From: Pezicula radicicola
Lineage: Eukaryota > Ascomycota > Leotiomycetes > Helotiales > Dermateaceae
Length of the DNA: 64,000 nucleotides
NCBI GenBank assembly: GCA_003008705.1
Contig: PDUO01000020.1
Span: 999,914 to 1,063,913, forward strand
Direction of reading: 5' to 3'
Part shown: in pieces, positions 10,666 to 22,762 of the stretch
How the letters are laid out: each line of letters opens with the position of its first letter
Position numbering within the stretch: position 1 is the stretch's first letter
The notes under the pieces: model-generated
The model's input: the letters and a program-made list of their open reading frames with translations, nothing else
Told to the model about the DNA's origin: nothing
Database searches by the model: none
Program-made: the position numbers and the translations under genes

Positions 10666-12150
10666 TCATTTCCTTGGACGAAGAGCAATACAACAAGGAC
10701 CATACTGCATCTCCAAAAAGCTCTCACCCCTCAAAACACCACCATCCTCCACACTTAAATCCCACCTCTCAAGCACACCACAAACCGCCTCCTCAATAAC
10801 CATCCACGCAATATCCTTCCCAACACACCCTCTAGCACCCTTCCCAAAAACAACAAATCTCTCTTCTAACCCCTTCTCATTTCCCTCAACCAGCCATCTT
10901 TCAGGTTTCCATTCCTCGACATCTTCTCCCCATATCTCCTTCGAACGACCCATTACAAACGTGTTTGCGGATACCACTGTACCTATTGGAAGAGGTGCTA
11001 TAAGACCTGGTATAGCGGTTTCAGCACCTGATGATATTTCCCTTGGAAAAGCTGTAGGGAATGGAGTTCGTAAACGAAGTGTTTCTTTTACTACCGCCAT
11101 AAATTTCGGTTTCGAATGCCCTTCTTTGAATTCAATCCTGAGAGATTCCGCCCATTTCGGATGAGCTGCCAATTCAAATAGAACAGCTGTTATCGCAGCA
11201 GCTGTACTTCCAGGACCAGCAAAGACAAGATTAAAACACTCGCGCCACATCTGTTCTGGATCCATGTATCTACTGTCGTCTTTAGAAACTTGAAGATAAT
11301 TCTTCAAGATACTAGATTGTTCCGATTTTAGAACTTCTTCCGGATGAGACATAACGAGATCTCGAGTTTTGGTGACGAGAGCTGAGATGCCGATTGGATT
11401 TCCTTGGGTATCGTATTTCGGTTTTCTGATTTGTGCCTGTGCTCTTTTTGAAGACATGAACCATTGAAACCAAGGTAATTTCGCTGTACCGATTGCGAAT
11501 TTAGACATGTTTTTGAAAGCGGTGATTATTCCTTCTGCGGGCTTCGTTGTTGTGTATGGTATTGAGCTGAGTGTTGGTCCGAATATGATTTCTAACATGG
11601 TGTTAAAGGTGAAATGATGAATAATAGATGAAATATCCACTGGCTTTTCGTCATCTGCCTTTAATCGTCCATTCTCAAGTTGGTCCAGAAAAAACCCAAC
11701 ATGTTTTTTCACAACAGGAGCATAAGCCGTTATTTTAGTACTACTCAAAGCTGGACCAACAACTTTCTTCCTATGTTCCCTATGCGTCCCATCACTCTTC
11801 GCCGAGAAAATATTAACATTAATAACTCTCTCCCTGTCTTCCCTTCCAAAGGAATAAAAAACTCCTTTTTCGAAGGCTCCGTTGAATCCGTAGATTGTAT
11901 CGAAAGCCTCTAGGCTTGAGAAGGAGAGATTATTTGGTCCGGTTCGGATTATGGGACCGTATTTTTTGTGGAGGGATAAGTCGATTTGGTGGTGTTTTCC
12001 GCTGAAGTAGGTTAGGAATTGCCAGAGGTTGGTTATGCTTGCTAGTGCTGGTCCCGGGTAGATTGAGAGGGGGTGGAGGTACCGGAGGTAGAGGATTCGG
12101 GTTACGGTTGCTAGGAGGATTAGTTGGAGGAGGGGGATGAGGATGGTCAT
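10666..12150 (-). CDS. Cytochrome P450 monooxygenase (intronless)
   Basis: One exon of 494 residues runs from ATG 12150. An in-frame extension upstream begins only with TTG, and the membrane anchor (MTILIPLLQLILLATVTRIL) starts right at this Met. Visible landmarks are the proline-rich hinge YPGP, an I-helix FAGPGSTAAAI, the K-helix ExxR in KETLRLR, WKPERW, and the haem loop FGKGARGCVGK with Cys at about 442. It should be an ER-bound monooxygenase of secondary or xenobiotic metabolism. The segment between helices J and K (LRIEFKEGHSKPKFMAVVKE) is roughly 15 residues shorter than usual for fungal P450s. That suggests an internal in-frame deletion, so activity is uncertain. It diverges from the broken S9 peptidase gene. 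Confidence 0.85.
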   Translation of the reverse strand: MTILIPLLQLILLATVTRILYLRYLHPLSIYPGPALASITNLWQFLTYFSGKHHQIDLSLHKKYGPIIRTGPNNLSFSSLEAFDTIYGFNGAFEKGVFYSFGREDRERVINVNIFSAKSDGTHREHRKKVVGPALSSTKITAYAPVVKKHVGFFLDQLENGRLKADDEKPVDISSIIHHFTFNTMLEIIFGPTLSSIPYTTTKPAEGIITAFKNMSKFAIGTAKLPWFQWFMSSKRAQAQIRKPKYDTQGNPIGISALVTKTRDLVMSHPEEVLKSEQSSILKNYLQVSKDDSRYMDPEQMWRECFNLVFAGPGSTAAAITAVLFELAAHPKWAESLRIEFKEGHSKPKFMAVVKETLRLRTPFPTAFPREISSGAETAIPGLIAPLPIGTVVSANTFVMGRSKEIWGEDVEEWKPERWLVEGNEKGLEERFVVFGKGARGCVGKDIAWMVIEEAVCGVLERWDLSVEDGGVLRGESFLEMQYGPCCIALRPRK

Positions 12151-12575
12151 TTTGTTGAGGGTATATGTTGGATGGGATCTTTTGCAAGGTGAGGGTTGGT
12201 TGATGTCATGAGCTTTGCTATACAAGGTGGTAGCCTCGTATTAGAGTAAGTAAGGGGACGGTAAGCTGCATTAGTACATTACACTTTGACACGTGATGTA
12301 AGCAGGAATCTACTTAGCTTTTGTGAAACGACGTATGCTTGGCAGTTTTCATGATAGTTGCAACCGAGCTTGAAATGCTACTTGTTGTTGCTCTTTGAGC
12401 TTAGAATGCTAGCTAGGTAGCTTGTGGTGTATCCTCTCCCCTAATATTTCGCTAAGACTAGGTGACGCTGTGACGGGAGCAACATGAATCGAACTAAGGA
12501 AAGGGGCTCGCTTATACCGAGGTACCAAGCCTGAAAGGTCTTAGCGTTTATTCACAGTATCTTACAAAACCGAAC
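12151..12575. promoter_or_regulatory. Divergent P450 / S9-peptidase-relic promoter
   Basis: It is 425 bases long and contains a CACGTG at about 12291. No gene is seen. The leftover promoter now serves the P450 and, if anything, a non-functional peptidase transcript. Confidence 0.35.
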
Positions 12576-14427
12576 ATGTCACTGTCAGCAAGCAACAAAA
12601 CCATGACAATGGCAACTGCTAAGAAAACCGCAGCTCCGTTTGGAACCTGGGAGAGCCCAATCACCCCAGAACTCTTAACGGAAAAGAGTATTTCTATTGT
12701 GGGAGTCGGAGTTTATGTAAGCCATCTGGCCCATCTGTCAGACTTCCTTCCCCACTCTTTCACATCGGAGTCGCGAGCAGAATATAGGGTTTCTGAGTTG
12801 ACTTCAGTGACTCAATGAAGTCCTCCAGTAAATCAAGGAACTCCCTCGGCGATGTGGTCAAGGACTCTTGTCTGACAGAGCCAGGAACCCGAAGGCAAGA
12901 TCTATCATCTTGACAGCGCAACCATTGTTGAAAACTTACCTAACGGCGGAACTCGTGAAGTACTACCAGCTCAGTACTCCGCTTCTTCTGGTATCCATGA
13001 ATATAGTGGCGGTAGCTTTGCCGTAAGCCCAGATGGGTGCTCGCAGTAAAAGAAGATCATCGTACGGATCCAGTCGAGAACCTCCTTGTTGTTGATACTT
13101 CAACGAAAGAAGACCACGTCGTCGCCAGAGGAGCAGATTTTTATAAAGCCCCGAGATTCAGTTCGGATGGTAAGAGTTTGTGCTGGGTTCAGTGGAGTCA
13201 TCCCGATATGCCTTGGACTGGAAGTGAGCTTTATATTGCAGATTGGGAAGATGGAAAGATAGGAAGACCAAAATATGTTGCAGGGAAAGCAATCGTTGAG
13301 TGTGTTGATGAGCCAGTCTGGGGACTGGACAATATACTCTTCTTTCTCAGCGATAAGACTAGATACTTACAGCTTTATCGTTTGGAGAATGGTGCTGGTG
13401 AGCCCACGATTGTTGACTTGAAGGGATTAGAGAAATGAGAGCTCGGCGGGCGCAACCCTGCCCTTGGTAGCTGTACTTACGTGCCATTGACAGCAACTAA
13501 GCTGGTCGCCGCGTAGGTATTCCCCTGTTGCTCAAATAGTGTCAAGGCGAAGGCCCCGGAGTCCCTGCTAACACAAAATTAGCGTAACTAAGGAGGCTAC
13601 CAATTTCATGGTATAAATCGATCTAATAAACTCAACATGGGAAGACCTCAAATTACCACTCTGTAGCGTACGCCACAGTGCAATGTCACGGATATCAGAT
13701 ACAAGAGTCGCAGTGATTGGAAAGACAGACTTGGCACCGCAAACACTTTATAACTGCGACGTTCCTAACCGCACACTCAAAATCCTTAAAACATCCACAG
13801 ACTTCTAGAGGATATGTCTGAGTCGACATTAACTACACAGGGTCCTCCGGATACGGGAGAGCATACCGTGACGCGCTGAATGGAAATTGGGGTATCGCTG
13901 ATACTGATGACTCAGCTAGCTGTATCGCCTATCTCGTGTCTGCTGGTTTAGTCGATGGTTCACGCATCGGCATTCGGGGTGGAAGTGCTGGTGGTTATGG
14001 TGTTCTCCAAGCACTTTGTCTATATCCCAACCTATGGGCAGGTGGTGTCAGTGAATTCGGAGTAAGTGGCGTTAAAGCCCTCGGAGCAGATACGCACAAA
14101 TTCGAAAGTCACTATCTCTTTAAACTGGTCTTCAAGAATGGAAAGGAAGGATTAAGTGAGGAAGAAATAGAAAGGGTTTATAAAGAAAGAAGTCCACTTT
14201 GGCATGCGGATAAAATCAAAGCGCTAATTTTGCTATTGCAGGGCATGGAGGATAAGGTTGTGCCGCCTCAGCAGGCGATGAGAATGGAGAGTGTTATCAA
14301 AAGCAAGGGGGGAGATGTGAAAGTGGTGTTGTTTGAGGGTGAGGGGCATGGATTTAGGAGTGCTGATAGTGTGGTTAGGGCTTTGGAGGAGGAAGGAGCT
14401 TGGTGGTTGAAGACCCTGGTTCGCTAG
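12576..14427 (+). pseudogene. S9-family (prolyl oligopeptidase / acyl-peptidase-like) peptidase relic
   Basis: The order of a full S9C-type enzyme can be followed, but in several frames. The N-terminal exon (APFGTWESPITPELL) ends at a GTAAGC donor at 12717. Propeller pieces follow: QEPEGKIYHLD to AVSPDG, then after a frame change VLAVKEDHRTD to LKGLEK, a stop, then GGRNPALGSCTYVPL in a third frame with stops. Last comes an open catalytic domain from about 13822 (VDINYTGSSGYGRAYRD) to 14427. The triad is still there: Ser in GGSAGG, Asp in GMEDKVVPP, His in GEGHGF. Relative to the family about 45 residues are missing near 13036 and more than 100 between about 13800 and 13822. Multiple frameshifts, stops and deletions make this a decayed gene and not a sequencing slip. 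Confidence 0.85.
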
Positions 14428-16953
14428 AATCCGATGGAGTAGGATAGCTTGATTGTGTCTGAATCAAGAGTCATGGCTCGGTATTCAATTTCTACAGAAT
14501 TGAGGAAGTCTACAATCGATATTCCCTAATTGCTCACCCAAGCCAACGGCTGTAGAACGATGACATCTTTGTGGGCTGTTTTGGCCTCTTTCCAGGTTAA
14601 GCGTAAATGAAGAGTTATTTTATCCACATTTGAAAAAATTGCCCCCGAAGATGCTCGCTTAATTTACGCCTTGGCGTGACAACCAAGACTCTGAAGAACT
14701 TCGTACACATTGACTCGAATATTAGCGGTGATAATGAAGGGATATCTTGGTTGACACTTGTGACATGCCATCGCCAAATATTCCAAACCATACTCCGTGG
14801 GTAAATAGAATTCAAAATTTGGACTTACATTTTGAATTATTGAGTTGACCTACACAACCCAACCCCCAAATTTAAGATACAAAGAACTAACAAAATGATA
14901 CTTCCTGTTCTCCTTCAGAGCCGTAATCGTCAAGTTATCCGAGCGTCACAAGCCGGCCAGCCTCGGATCCATTTAGTCCAAGGGGATTATAGGGATCGGA
15001 CGATGAAGTCTTGTTGTCACTAAACTTCGTGTTGATATGTTAGGGATAGATAAGCTAGTTTACTATTAGCTAATTTATTTTTGTTTACTAATCTGTGGAC
15101 TTAATATCTTCGGCGACAACACCTGTCTAGACCATGCTTTAGAGTATCGACGGGTGCTAACCTGCTATTTCGATCCTCCTTTTTGTGATCCTTTTGGACT
15201 AAAAGTAATGCTCGCGGTGTTAGGAGAGGAAGTCGATTATAGATTGTGTAATGAAATATTTTATGTTAAGGTCACAGGCAAAAGAGATTAGCGCAGTGAA
15301 TATGTGAAAGAGCTCTTCCTTGAAGTGATATAGAGTTCCTGCTTTGTTGAAGGGTTAAAATCTGTACAAAAGTCCTCCCCCCACTACAACTCATTAAATA
15401 AAACACAAAGCTATTTCAAGTATCCCTCATTGGAACAGAAGAGCGAGCTACCAAAAACGGCTACCATCTACCTAATCTACCATAGAAATATACCAAGTAA
15501 ATCAAGATTCCCAGATATCATTGCAACTTACTACCATCTCAGAACCCATCATTACCTCAACACCTCCCAAAAAACCCCACAACACTAGCCTCGCTTATTC
15601 CAAACTATCATTTTGATCGTCCAAAACTCCTACCAACTTCTCAAACCCAAACACCCACTCCCCCACTCCCTAGTTTTCTCTTCAGACCTGCAATTCCACA
15701 GCCACGGAGTTCAACAGCAATCAACACTGTATAGCCCCCTCAATCTTCGAAACTCCAAACGCAGCTCTCAGTGTTCAAAATACAATAACATTCAAACTCC
15801 CATCGCCAAACAACTCTGAACTCCACACCAACTCGTCGCTTCCCTCCTTTTTGTAAATCTAGTCGCTTAGAAGCGAGAAACATACTTAACTTATGAATTC
15901 ATCAAATACCTACCCATCTACTACCTCACAAATCTTTCCTTCCTTACCCAACCCTCCTCAAAACTCAAAATTCAAAACAACTCCAAACTCCAAGTCCCAA
16001 ACACTACATCAAAAACCATCTCGCCTATCTATCCATCCATCCCCTCTCACAACTCCACTCCATCCCACCCTTTCAACCCTCTAAACCTCCCTCCCTCATC
16101 ACTCATCACTACTCATACCCCTTTGAACCATCAACTCCAACTCCAACACCTCATCCAGACCAACACCCTCCTCCAATCTAATCTAAGTCCCCCTTTCTCT
16201 CCTCCCCATATATCAACCATCCTCCCTCCAAACTCCCTACTTTATAAACCCCACAACCCAACAACACCACTCACAAACCCCAAAATCAAAAATCCACATC
16301 AAGTCTCAACCCCCAAAATGAAAAAAAAAACTCCACCCTCCAACCTCACCCAGGTCAAGCATTAGCTTACCACTAACCACTTGCACTTTACCAAACAAGT
16401 ACTTTACCTAAGCTAGAAACCGTCCCGAGTAGAAGTGTAGAAGTGTAATCAATGTATTCGGCAAGATTTAGACAAAAAGGATTGAGATCTTGCATAAAGA
16501 ATGCGTTGGATCATTGATTATGTCTTAGTAACTTGGAGGCTATATTTCAGCCTCTATTGAGGTATATTTGCAAAGCTTGATATTCTTCGTATGGATTGAA
16601 GGCCTCCAAGCACAACATTGATTTTACTAAGTCCAAAGGGCCATCTGCTATGGTCCAGAGCGGTGTTATTGCGTTTAGTTCCAAGTCCTTGTTACTAATT
16701 ATAGAACACAAAGGAAGTCAAAGATAACCGGATATATCAAGTCGCCATGCCATACATAGAAGAAGTCACGTTAAATAATGAAAAGTTTCATTTGAATTCT
16801 CTAAGTTAAGGTATCACCACCATAAAATAATCGCATAAAGAGACCCAATACCATGCTCCACCATTGATTGTCGCTTGCGAAATCCGTGAAAGTCAAAGTA
16901 CAGGAAAGAAATGAAATGGATCAGCCATTGAAAGTAAAGCACAATCAAGGTAC
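14428..16953. other. Long intergenic region with a G-depleted tract
   Basis: 2.5 kb lies between the peptidase relic and the 3' end of the Argonaute gene. The first kilobase is unremarkable AT-rich DNA. From about 15360 and most strongly 15880-16370 the plus strand is almost free of G. Plus-strand frames there (15613-15819, 15893-16084, 16123-16365) are just Pro/Thr/Ser/Asn runs dictated by composition and are not called as genes. Confidence 0.5.
15880..16370 (+). repeat. G-depleted, C/A/T low-complexity tract
   Basis: From 15961 to 16320 only seven G occur in 360 bases, while C and A are abundant (CTCCA, CCATC and CAACT words repeat irregularly). It is not a simple repeat. The opposite strand is correspondingly G-rich and C-free. 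The cause is unknown. Confidence 0.7.
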
Positions 16954-19900
16954 TTAGATGTACCACATGCCCCCGCGGATGTTATAGACTACCTGAGGAG
17001 GTACATTTGCTTCACCCAGTGGAAGCAGAGGCTTGGCTTCAGTCTCCGGCTGGCTCGAACCGTCTCTGGATGGTGGAATACCCCCACCACGGAACACAGC
17101 GTCGTTTCGTGCCTCCGTAAATTTCTGACCACCACGGGGTCCCGCGCTAGCTGCGTGATCCTCGTGAGCACGAGCACGGTTTGATGCCAGGTGTGCATAG
17201 TAGACAGCTGGGATGATGGAGACGGGAGTTGTGGAACGCATGTATTGGTAAGACATCTCGTAGATCATCTTCTGGAACCCAACAGGCGGAACGTTGGCGT
17301 CATCGCGAATGACATGATAGTGGACAGGACGAGCAGTACCTTGAATGGCGGAGTGTGCACATAGGTAAAAGTCATACTCAAATGGATGAGTGACATCGCG
17401 CTCAACAAGAGTACCTGGGAGTGCATTGTTGTTTCGATCAGCGGCCTTTTGGTCGCCCTCTTTAGGGAAGAAACGAATGTGATGGCGCTTGGAGCAGATA
17501 GTGACAACCCACTTGATATCCTTTACGAGTTGTCCAAATTTCTCTGTGAGAACCTTCTGCATGTGAGTGACTTCTTGATCCAAGACATGTTGGTACTGAG
17601 CCTCAGATACGCCGTCGCGGAAGTAGAAGATGTGGCTTGGGCTTTTGGTTCCTCCCGCAACTCTCTTCATCCACTGTTCGACCAGAGGAATAAACATACC
17701 CCGAAAGTTTGCCTCGGTGATCATCTCAACACGATGACCATTAGTCTGAACAGCTGCAGCAAAGCGACATGCTTCTGGGTCCATAGAGACAGTGATTGCA
17801 GCCATAGATGGTTGAGGGCTACCAGGGGAAGGGTGAGATACATCAGCGCCAACAAACATGCTGCCAGAAGGGTACAAGAGTTTGCCACCGTTTGAAACTC
17901 TGCCTGTTACTCCGCCAAGCTTGGCGTTGATCTTCATACAGACGTTGGAGCAGTATTGTGGCTGGGCCTTGATAACATGAGTCTTGTTCAGCATCTGGGA
18001 GAAGAGGGCGTAACGACAGTCCATGTTCTTCTTGAGACGCTCATACATGAATGAATCGCGTCGTCCCAAGACGAACAACATGATCTGAGGATGAAGCTTA
18101 CAGTTCTCGCCAACCTCCTGTCGGAATCGCTTGCAGAACTCACCCGGGTCCTCACTAATACGCTGTCGGCAAATTCTGGGTGTCTTGTTTGCAACGACTC
18201 CACCATGACCAACGTAGCTCTGAATCAACGCCTTGATGAAATTCTGGACCGTGGGATCATCGACTGCATTTTCCATGACGCCAATGCCCCAAGATTTCAA
18301 TGGCTCGGCGTTTGATTTGAAGAATTTCTTTCCGCGAAGATCCCAACGTCCCATCGTACCAGGGTCCAGATAGGAGTTGTTAGCAAATGTAATTCGCGGG
18401 TTCTTGAGAACTCGAGCCTTAGTAGTTGTCATATTTTGATCAATAGTCAGGCCATAATGCTTCAAGTAGGCATCCTCAGACCACTTCAACATATTGATAC
18501 CATGCTGAATGGCTTGCAGGCGCTCCTTCGGTCGAGTGACTGCAAACTTGATCATAGCAGAGGTCTGGTCAGGATCAAGCTTGTACTTGTACTGTTGATT
18601 GGGCAATAAAGTACAAATCTCCATAGGAAATTTGCCAGCCTTCTCGGTTTCAACCAAAGGGAGGCCGTGGTGTTGAAGATTAATGTTATACTTCTGCTGG
18701 AAGTATTGGTAAATGGTAACGGCCTTTTGCATATTTGGTGCGTACTTCCAATCGAACCAGACGTTCTTGGAGTGATAGCCTTCCTGGCGATAGTTGTATT
18801 TTGGGTCGGATGAATTGATGTCCTTAGGGAAATAGAAACCCTTGATGGTGTATTTCTTTTCATTTTGCGATTTGCCTTGATGCTTCACAGTGAATCTCAA
18901 CTTAGCCATCTTGCGAAGAGACTTGAAGTCCTCAGACTGTGTGTACTGGCCATTGGAAGCCTTGATAGGCAACATTTGGCGTCTGAAAGTCTCGTAGTGG
19001 AGCTGCTGATTGCCTCTCCTACAGAAATTGCGAGCAGCTTGGTGAACATCTTGAGAAGTCCAGAAGGTGCCGTTGGCAACATCGACGTTGAGGGCTACAC
19101 CGCTTCCTCCGGCCGATATGACCTGTACATATTAGTAATGGTCCAAGAAGTACAAGGAATGGGAGTACTTACATCGCACAAGCGAAGTGAGGAGTAAACA
19201 CCCTTCATCGCCTCAATACATTGGTCCAAGGGGCTACGGTGGACACCACGAGCGAAGTATGAGCGCTTGATGGCAGTGAGGTTCTCATTTGGTGTGTGGC
19301 GCAGCAAGTGATCAAGGAAATTGATGCATTCCAAGATGGAGTTGTCAAATGGAATCTGCTTGGTGAGGTATGCATTGATGGTGGCCATGCGGATGACCTT
19401 GGTCTTCTTAATGATGAATAGAAAGCTGTTTGGTGGTGCATTGGGGCCTCGAGTACGACCCTTCTCAGCATCAAGATCGACATGGATATGAATCTCATCG
19501 CGAGGAATGGCTTTATCACACCTGTAATACTGTTAGCAAATGGAGCTAATACTGGTGATTATGTAAGAGGTACTTACCAGGCAATCTTGTCACCGTTCCA
19601 AAGCCAGTACTGGCTGATTGCACTGAGTTGCTGTTGAACAGCTCTGGATTTCCAGACAGCCAAGATCAATCCCTTTGCCTGTGGGCCCTCAGCTTTGCCA
19701 ATCTTGATCTGTAGAGAAGTCAATACATCATTATCTGCAGGTCAAACTGAAGGTGAAAACTTACATCATATTGGTAAATATCTCGCTGAGTGAATCCGGT
19801 CACCTTGTACTGGTTGACGCGAATTGAGACATTGCTGCCAATTGCTGCAGGACCGTCATTATAGGCTGTGCGCTTTGGCAATTGTGACTCAAATTTTGAG

Positions 19901-20841
19901 TTAAACTGAAGCTCATTAGTTGCTATGTCGAAGGTGTAATTTCGTGCCTCCATTTTGATGACTTATCAAAGATGAAGATGTGATTGGGATTGTATGAAAT
20001 GGGAAGATGGAGATGATGAAAAGAGATATTTGTAAGGGATGAAGTGCTTGATAGCTGTGTTTGAAGCAGATATCAAGCGACTTAGGGTGTTTGCAGTATG
20101 TTATTGATACTGAGATTGCTTGTGTTTGTGTATGAATGTATGTGTGTTTGAGTATGAATTCAGAAGATGATTTGGATGCTTTGGTTGCGGAAGATGAATG
20201 TTTTGTTGTGTTGTGGAGAAGAAGAAGTTGGATCGAAGATGGAGGGAAGGGGGGTATTTATAGTTTTCCAGAGACCCTTCCCGTCAGTGAATTCACCCAG
20301 ATAATGCTGGAGCCTTGTAGGCAACAATTCTGCTGCCTAATTCTGCCTACCGTTCCCTAATAGGCAACAGCAAGGTGAATAGATGTGTTGAAGTGGTGAA
20401 GTGGGAGGAACATAAGTGAAGGAAGCGACGACGAGGTTTAGGATGCCAAGCCCAACATCAACCACCACAACACCACAAAATGACTTGTGACATTGGACTT
20501 CCAAGCCATTGATCCCTGATATCCCCAAATAATAACAAAATGTTGAGGTGGGAAGGAGAAAATATAGGCTGTGTTGAAGTGTTTATGAGGCACAAAGGAT
20601 ATTTTTGACTTACATCAAGTCGTCGATAAGCCTCCTGGGGTAAATCGATGCGCGTATTTGTTATGACACTCGGCTTCGCGGTTAGACCCTTAGCCGGATC
20701 ATAGCCAAGCCCTGGTGGGAATGGCTTGGGTGGCTGTTTGCCAGAGACACTTGATGGCCCACTACGGACACTTGGGGGTCCGTCGATCTGAGGTGGGCCT
20801 CGAGGCGGACCACTGGCGATCTGTCGACCAACACCTGACAT
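16954..20841 (-). CDS. Argonaute (QDE-2-like small-RNA effector)
   Basis: Exons run 20841-20614, 19961-19765, 19708-19578, 19521-19173 and 19122-16954. The last four join in phase. About 1020 residues carry a Gly/Pro-rich N-terminus, an N domain (NQYKVTGFTQRDIYQYD), a linker (FLDHLLRHTPNENLTAIKRS), PAZ (YFQQKYNINLQHHGLPLVE, PMEICTLLPNQQY), MID and PIWI. The slicer residues are visible: Asp in GADVSHPSPG, Asp in FYFRDGVSEAQY and His in RPVHYHVIRDD, so it should cut target RNA. It would act in quelling-type silencing and antiviral or transposon RNAi. The first exon ends in phase 0 (GAT|GTAAGT), but the obvious acceptor before exon 2 (AAG at 19962) needs phase 1. The exon 1-2 link therefore needs a missed micro-exon, a weaker acceptor (GAG after 19951), or an alternative start at Met 19953. 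Confidence 0.9.
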
Positions 20842-20907
20842 TGTTACCAATTGGGGGTCTTCGATCTGTTGATTGAAGTTAGTTGTAGGTTCTTGCCAGA
20901 CGTCAAT

Positions 20908-20960
20908 GACTCAAGTCAAGTCAAGCTACTCAAGCCCAGTGAGTTACTCAATTCAACAGA
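20908..20960. repeat. GAGTWACTC-type minisatellite copy
   Basis: Tandem CAAGT words (GACTCAAGTCAAGTCAAG) are followed by CTACTCAAG and GAGTTACTCAATTCAAC, within the Argonaute 5' region. It belongs to the dispersed family listed at the other sites. Confidence 0.6.
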
Positions 20961-21966
20961 GAGAGAGATACGCAATTGACTTGACTAGACTAGAAGGAAA
21001 GGGAAGTCTTCGTGGGGAGACGCGTACCTGGAGTGTGTTTTTTTATTTACTTCGACCGAGGCAGAAGCAATGCGATGGAATAAAGAGCTATTGAAGATGT
21101 GAGCACGTAGCCACAAGTAGGCTGATGGACTCAAAGAGGGCGTTGATGATTGAACCGATGGTGGTGTTGAGAGACTTACTTTGTGAGGTGGATGTGTTTG
21201 AGGAAGGAAGGAAAGTTAGGAATCTGGATTGCGAGATCTTCTTAAGTAGGCTTCCCTGACCAGGTGAATTCTGGATGGGCTAGCGCGAGAAACCTGGCAA
21301 TTTTATTGGCTGTTGGCCCAATTCACGTGGGAGTTCCTTCCTTTCCTGGGTACTGCAGTAAATTTGGTACTTTGGTACTCCTCCTTCTCTCCTTCTCTCC
21401 GTCTCTCCTAAAGCCACCTTCTCACCATCAGCAATGGTACTGCAACTTCCCACGCCACAATTACTACAGCTTCTTTCAAACATGCAGCTATCTATTAAAA
21501 AGATAAGAGATAGACTTGAATAAGTCAACTGGTTTGAGAAGCTCACCTGCCTTGATTAAAATGATCTCTTACACACCAATTCGTACAGTATTAGCTTATC
21601 GCAGTATACCTACCTTCCACTCAAAGAGTTGAAGTGTTCACAACAGGAAACAGATAGATCTATGCACGAGCCATAAAGTCAATACCCAGCAGCGAAAGCA
21701 ATCTCTTAGTGATTCTACAGGACTGTACTGTTTTGTCTTTGAAAGCGTTTGTGGTAAGCATATTTAATTAACACCTCAGAGCAGCGGTCAAGACGGCAAC
21801 ATACAGACCTCCGTTTGGAAGTCAAGTACTCCAATCCAATCCCCTCAACGGCCTCATGCCTACTGTAATAATCTTAGTAGCAACTTAAACTAGAACAAGA
21901 CTTCGAGAAGTTAGTATTGGAGCTCCTTATATAAATAATATAAATATATAGTTTATTAAGTACTTC

Positions 21967-22015
21967 TTATATATTATTATTATTATAATTTGATTTTATA
22001 TAATAATAATAATAA
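21967..22015. repeat. AT-only inverted repeat (hairpin)
   Basis: TTATATATTATTATTATTA and TATAATAATAATAATAA arms of about 20 bases surround a short TTTGA-containing loop. It lies in TA-rich DNA that resembles a decayed repeat. Confidence 0.5.
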
Positions 22016-22762
22016 CTAAAAGGAATACTAAGACTCTATAACTTATAATTATTTAAGTATACTTTTGTCTCCTTGTGTATTTAGGTAGCTAGCCTTGTGT
22101 AAGAATCAAGGCTGTAACGTGATTCTTTGTAATTGGTTGTTTTGTGTCTGTATCTACACTAGGCTCAGCCACACTTGTATCTTTTAAGTATCCAGGCATC
22201 ACCCAGCCTGCTGTCTCTTGCTTTGACAAAAAAAAATCTTTTAATTGTTAGCTTCTAGGAACTTAAATATATCACATTTTATCTTACGCACTGGAGCACC
22301 GATATTCCATCATCTGGATATGGTAATATCTTCGCCATCATCAAAGCGCCTCGTTTGGTTCTGCAGCTTCCACAAGGCTGTCACTGCTCGAGAAAAATAG
22401 CTTGTGATAAGAATTCGATTGTCAAAGTGCGGCGGCGAGGAAAGGCGAGCCGTCGCTTATTCTTGGGAGATAGCCGAATTGAAGAGCGGTAGAGCTACTG
22501 CAATATTCCCAACCTTGGGTTTACGGCTACGACTCGGCTGAAGGCACCTCATGGGTACTTTAAGATAACATCACCCCCTTCTCTCCTTTTCAATCAAGAA
22601 AACTGTGACGTCGCCTTTTGATAGTCTCAGTTAAGATTTCTCTATGGAATTGAACTCAGTGGCTGATGTCGAAGTAGTCAAAGCTTAGTGGGACTCCCAT
22701 AGGTGACCTCTCAGCTCGTTTGAGGTGTATCTTATGAGGGAAAAAAGCCACATTTTGCTACG

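Larger units (their letters stand above)
20842..22762. other. Argonaute upstream region and AT-rich repeat-like DNA
   Basis: It holds a copy of the GAGTWACTC minisatellite (about 20908-20960), a CT-rich run near 21385-21420, an AT hairpin at 21967-22015 and otherwise featureless sequence. No gene is supported. Confidence 0.5.

Noticed and set aside
12151..12225. 25-residue upstream extension of the intronless P450
   Set aside because: It begins with TTG and not ATG, and the membrane anchor follows the ATG at 12150 directly.
15613..16365. Three plus-strand frames rich in Pro, Ser, Thr, Asn
   Set aside because: They result from the G-free composition, which lacks most stop codons' G and gives monotonous residues; no start context or introns.
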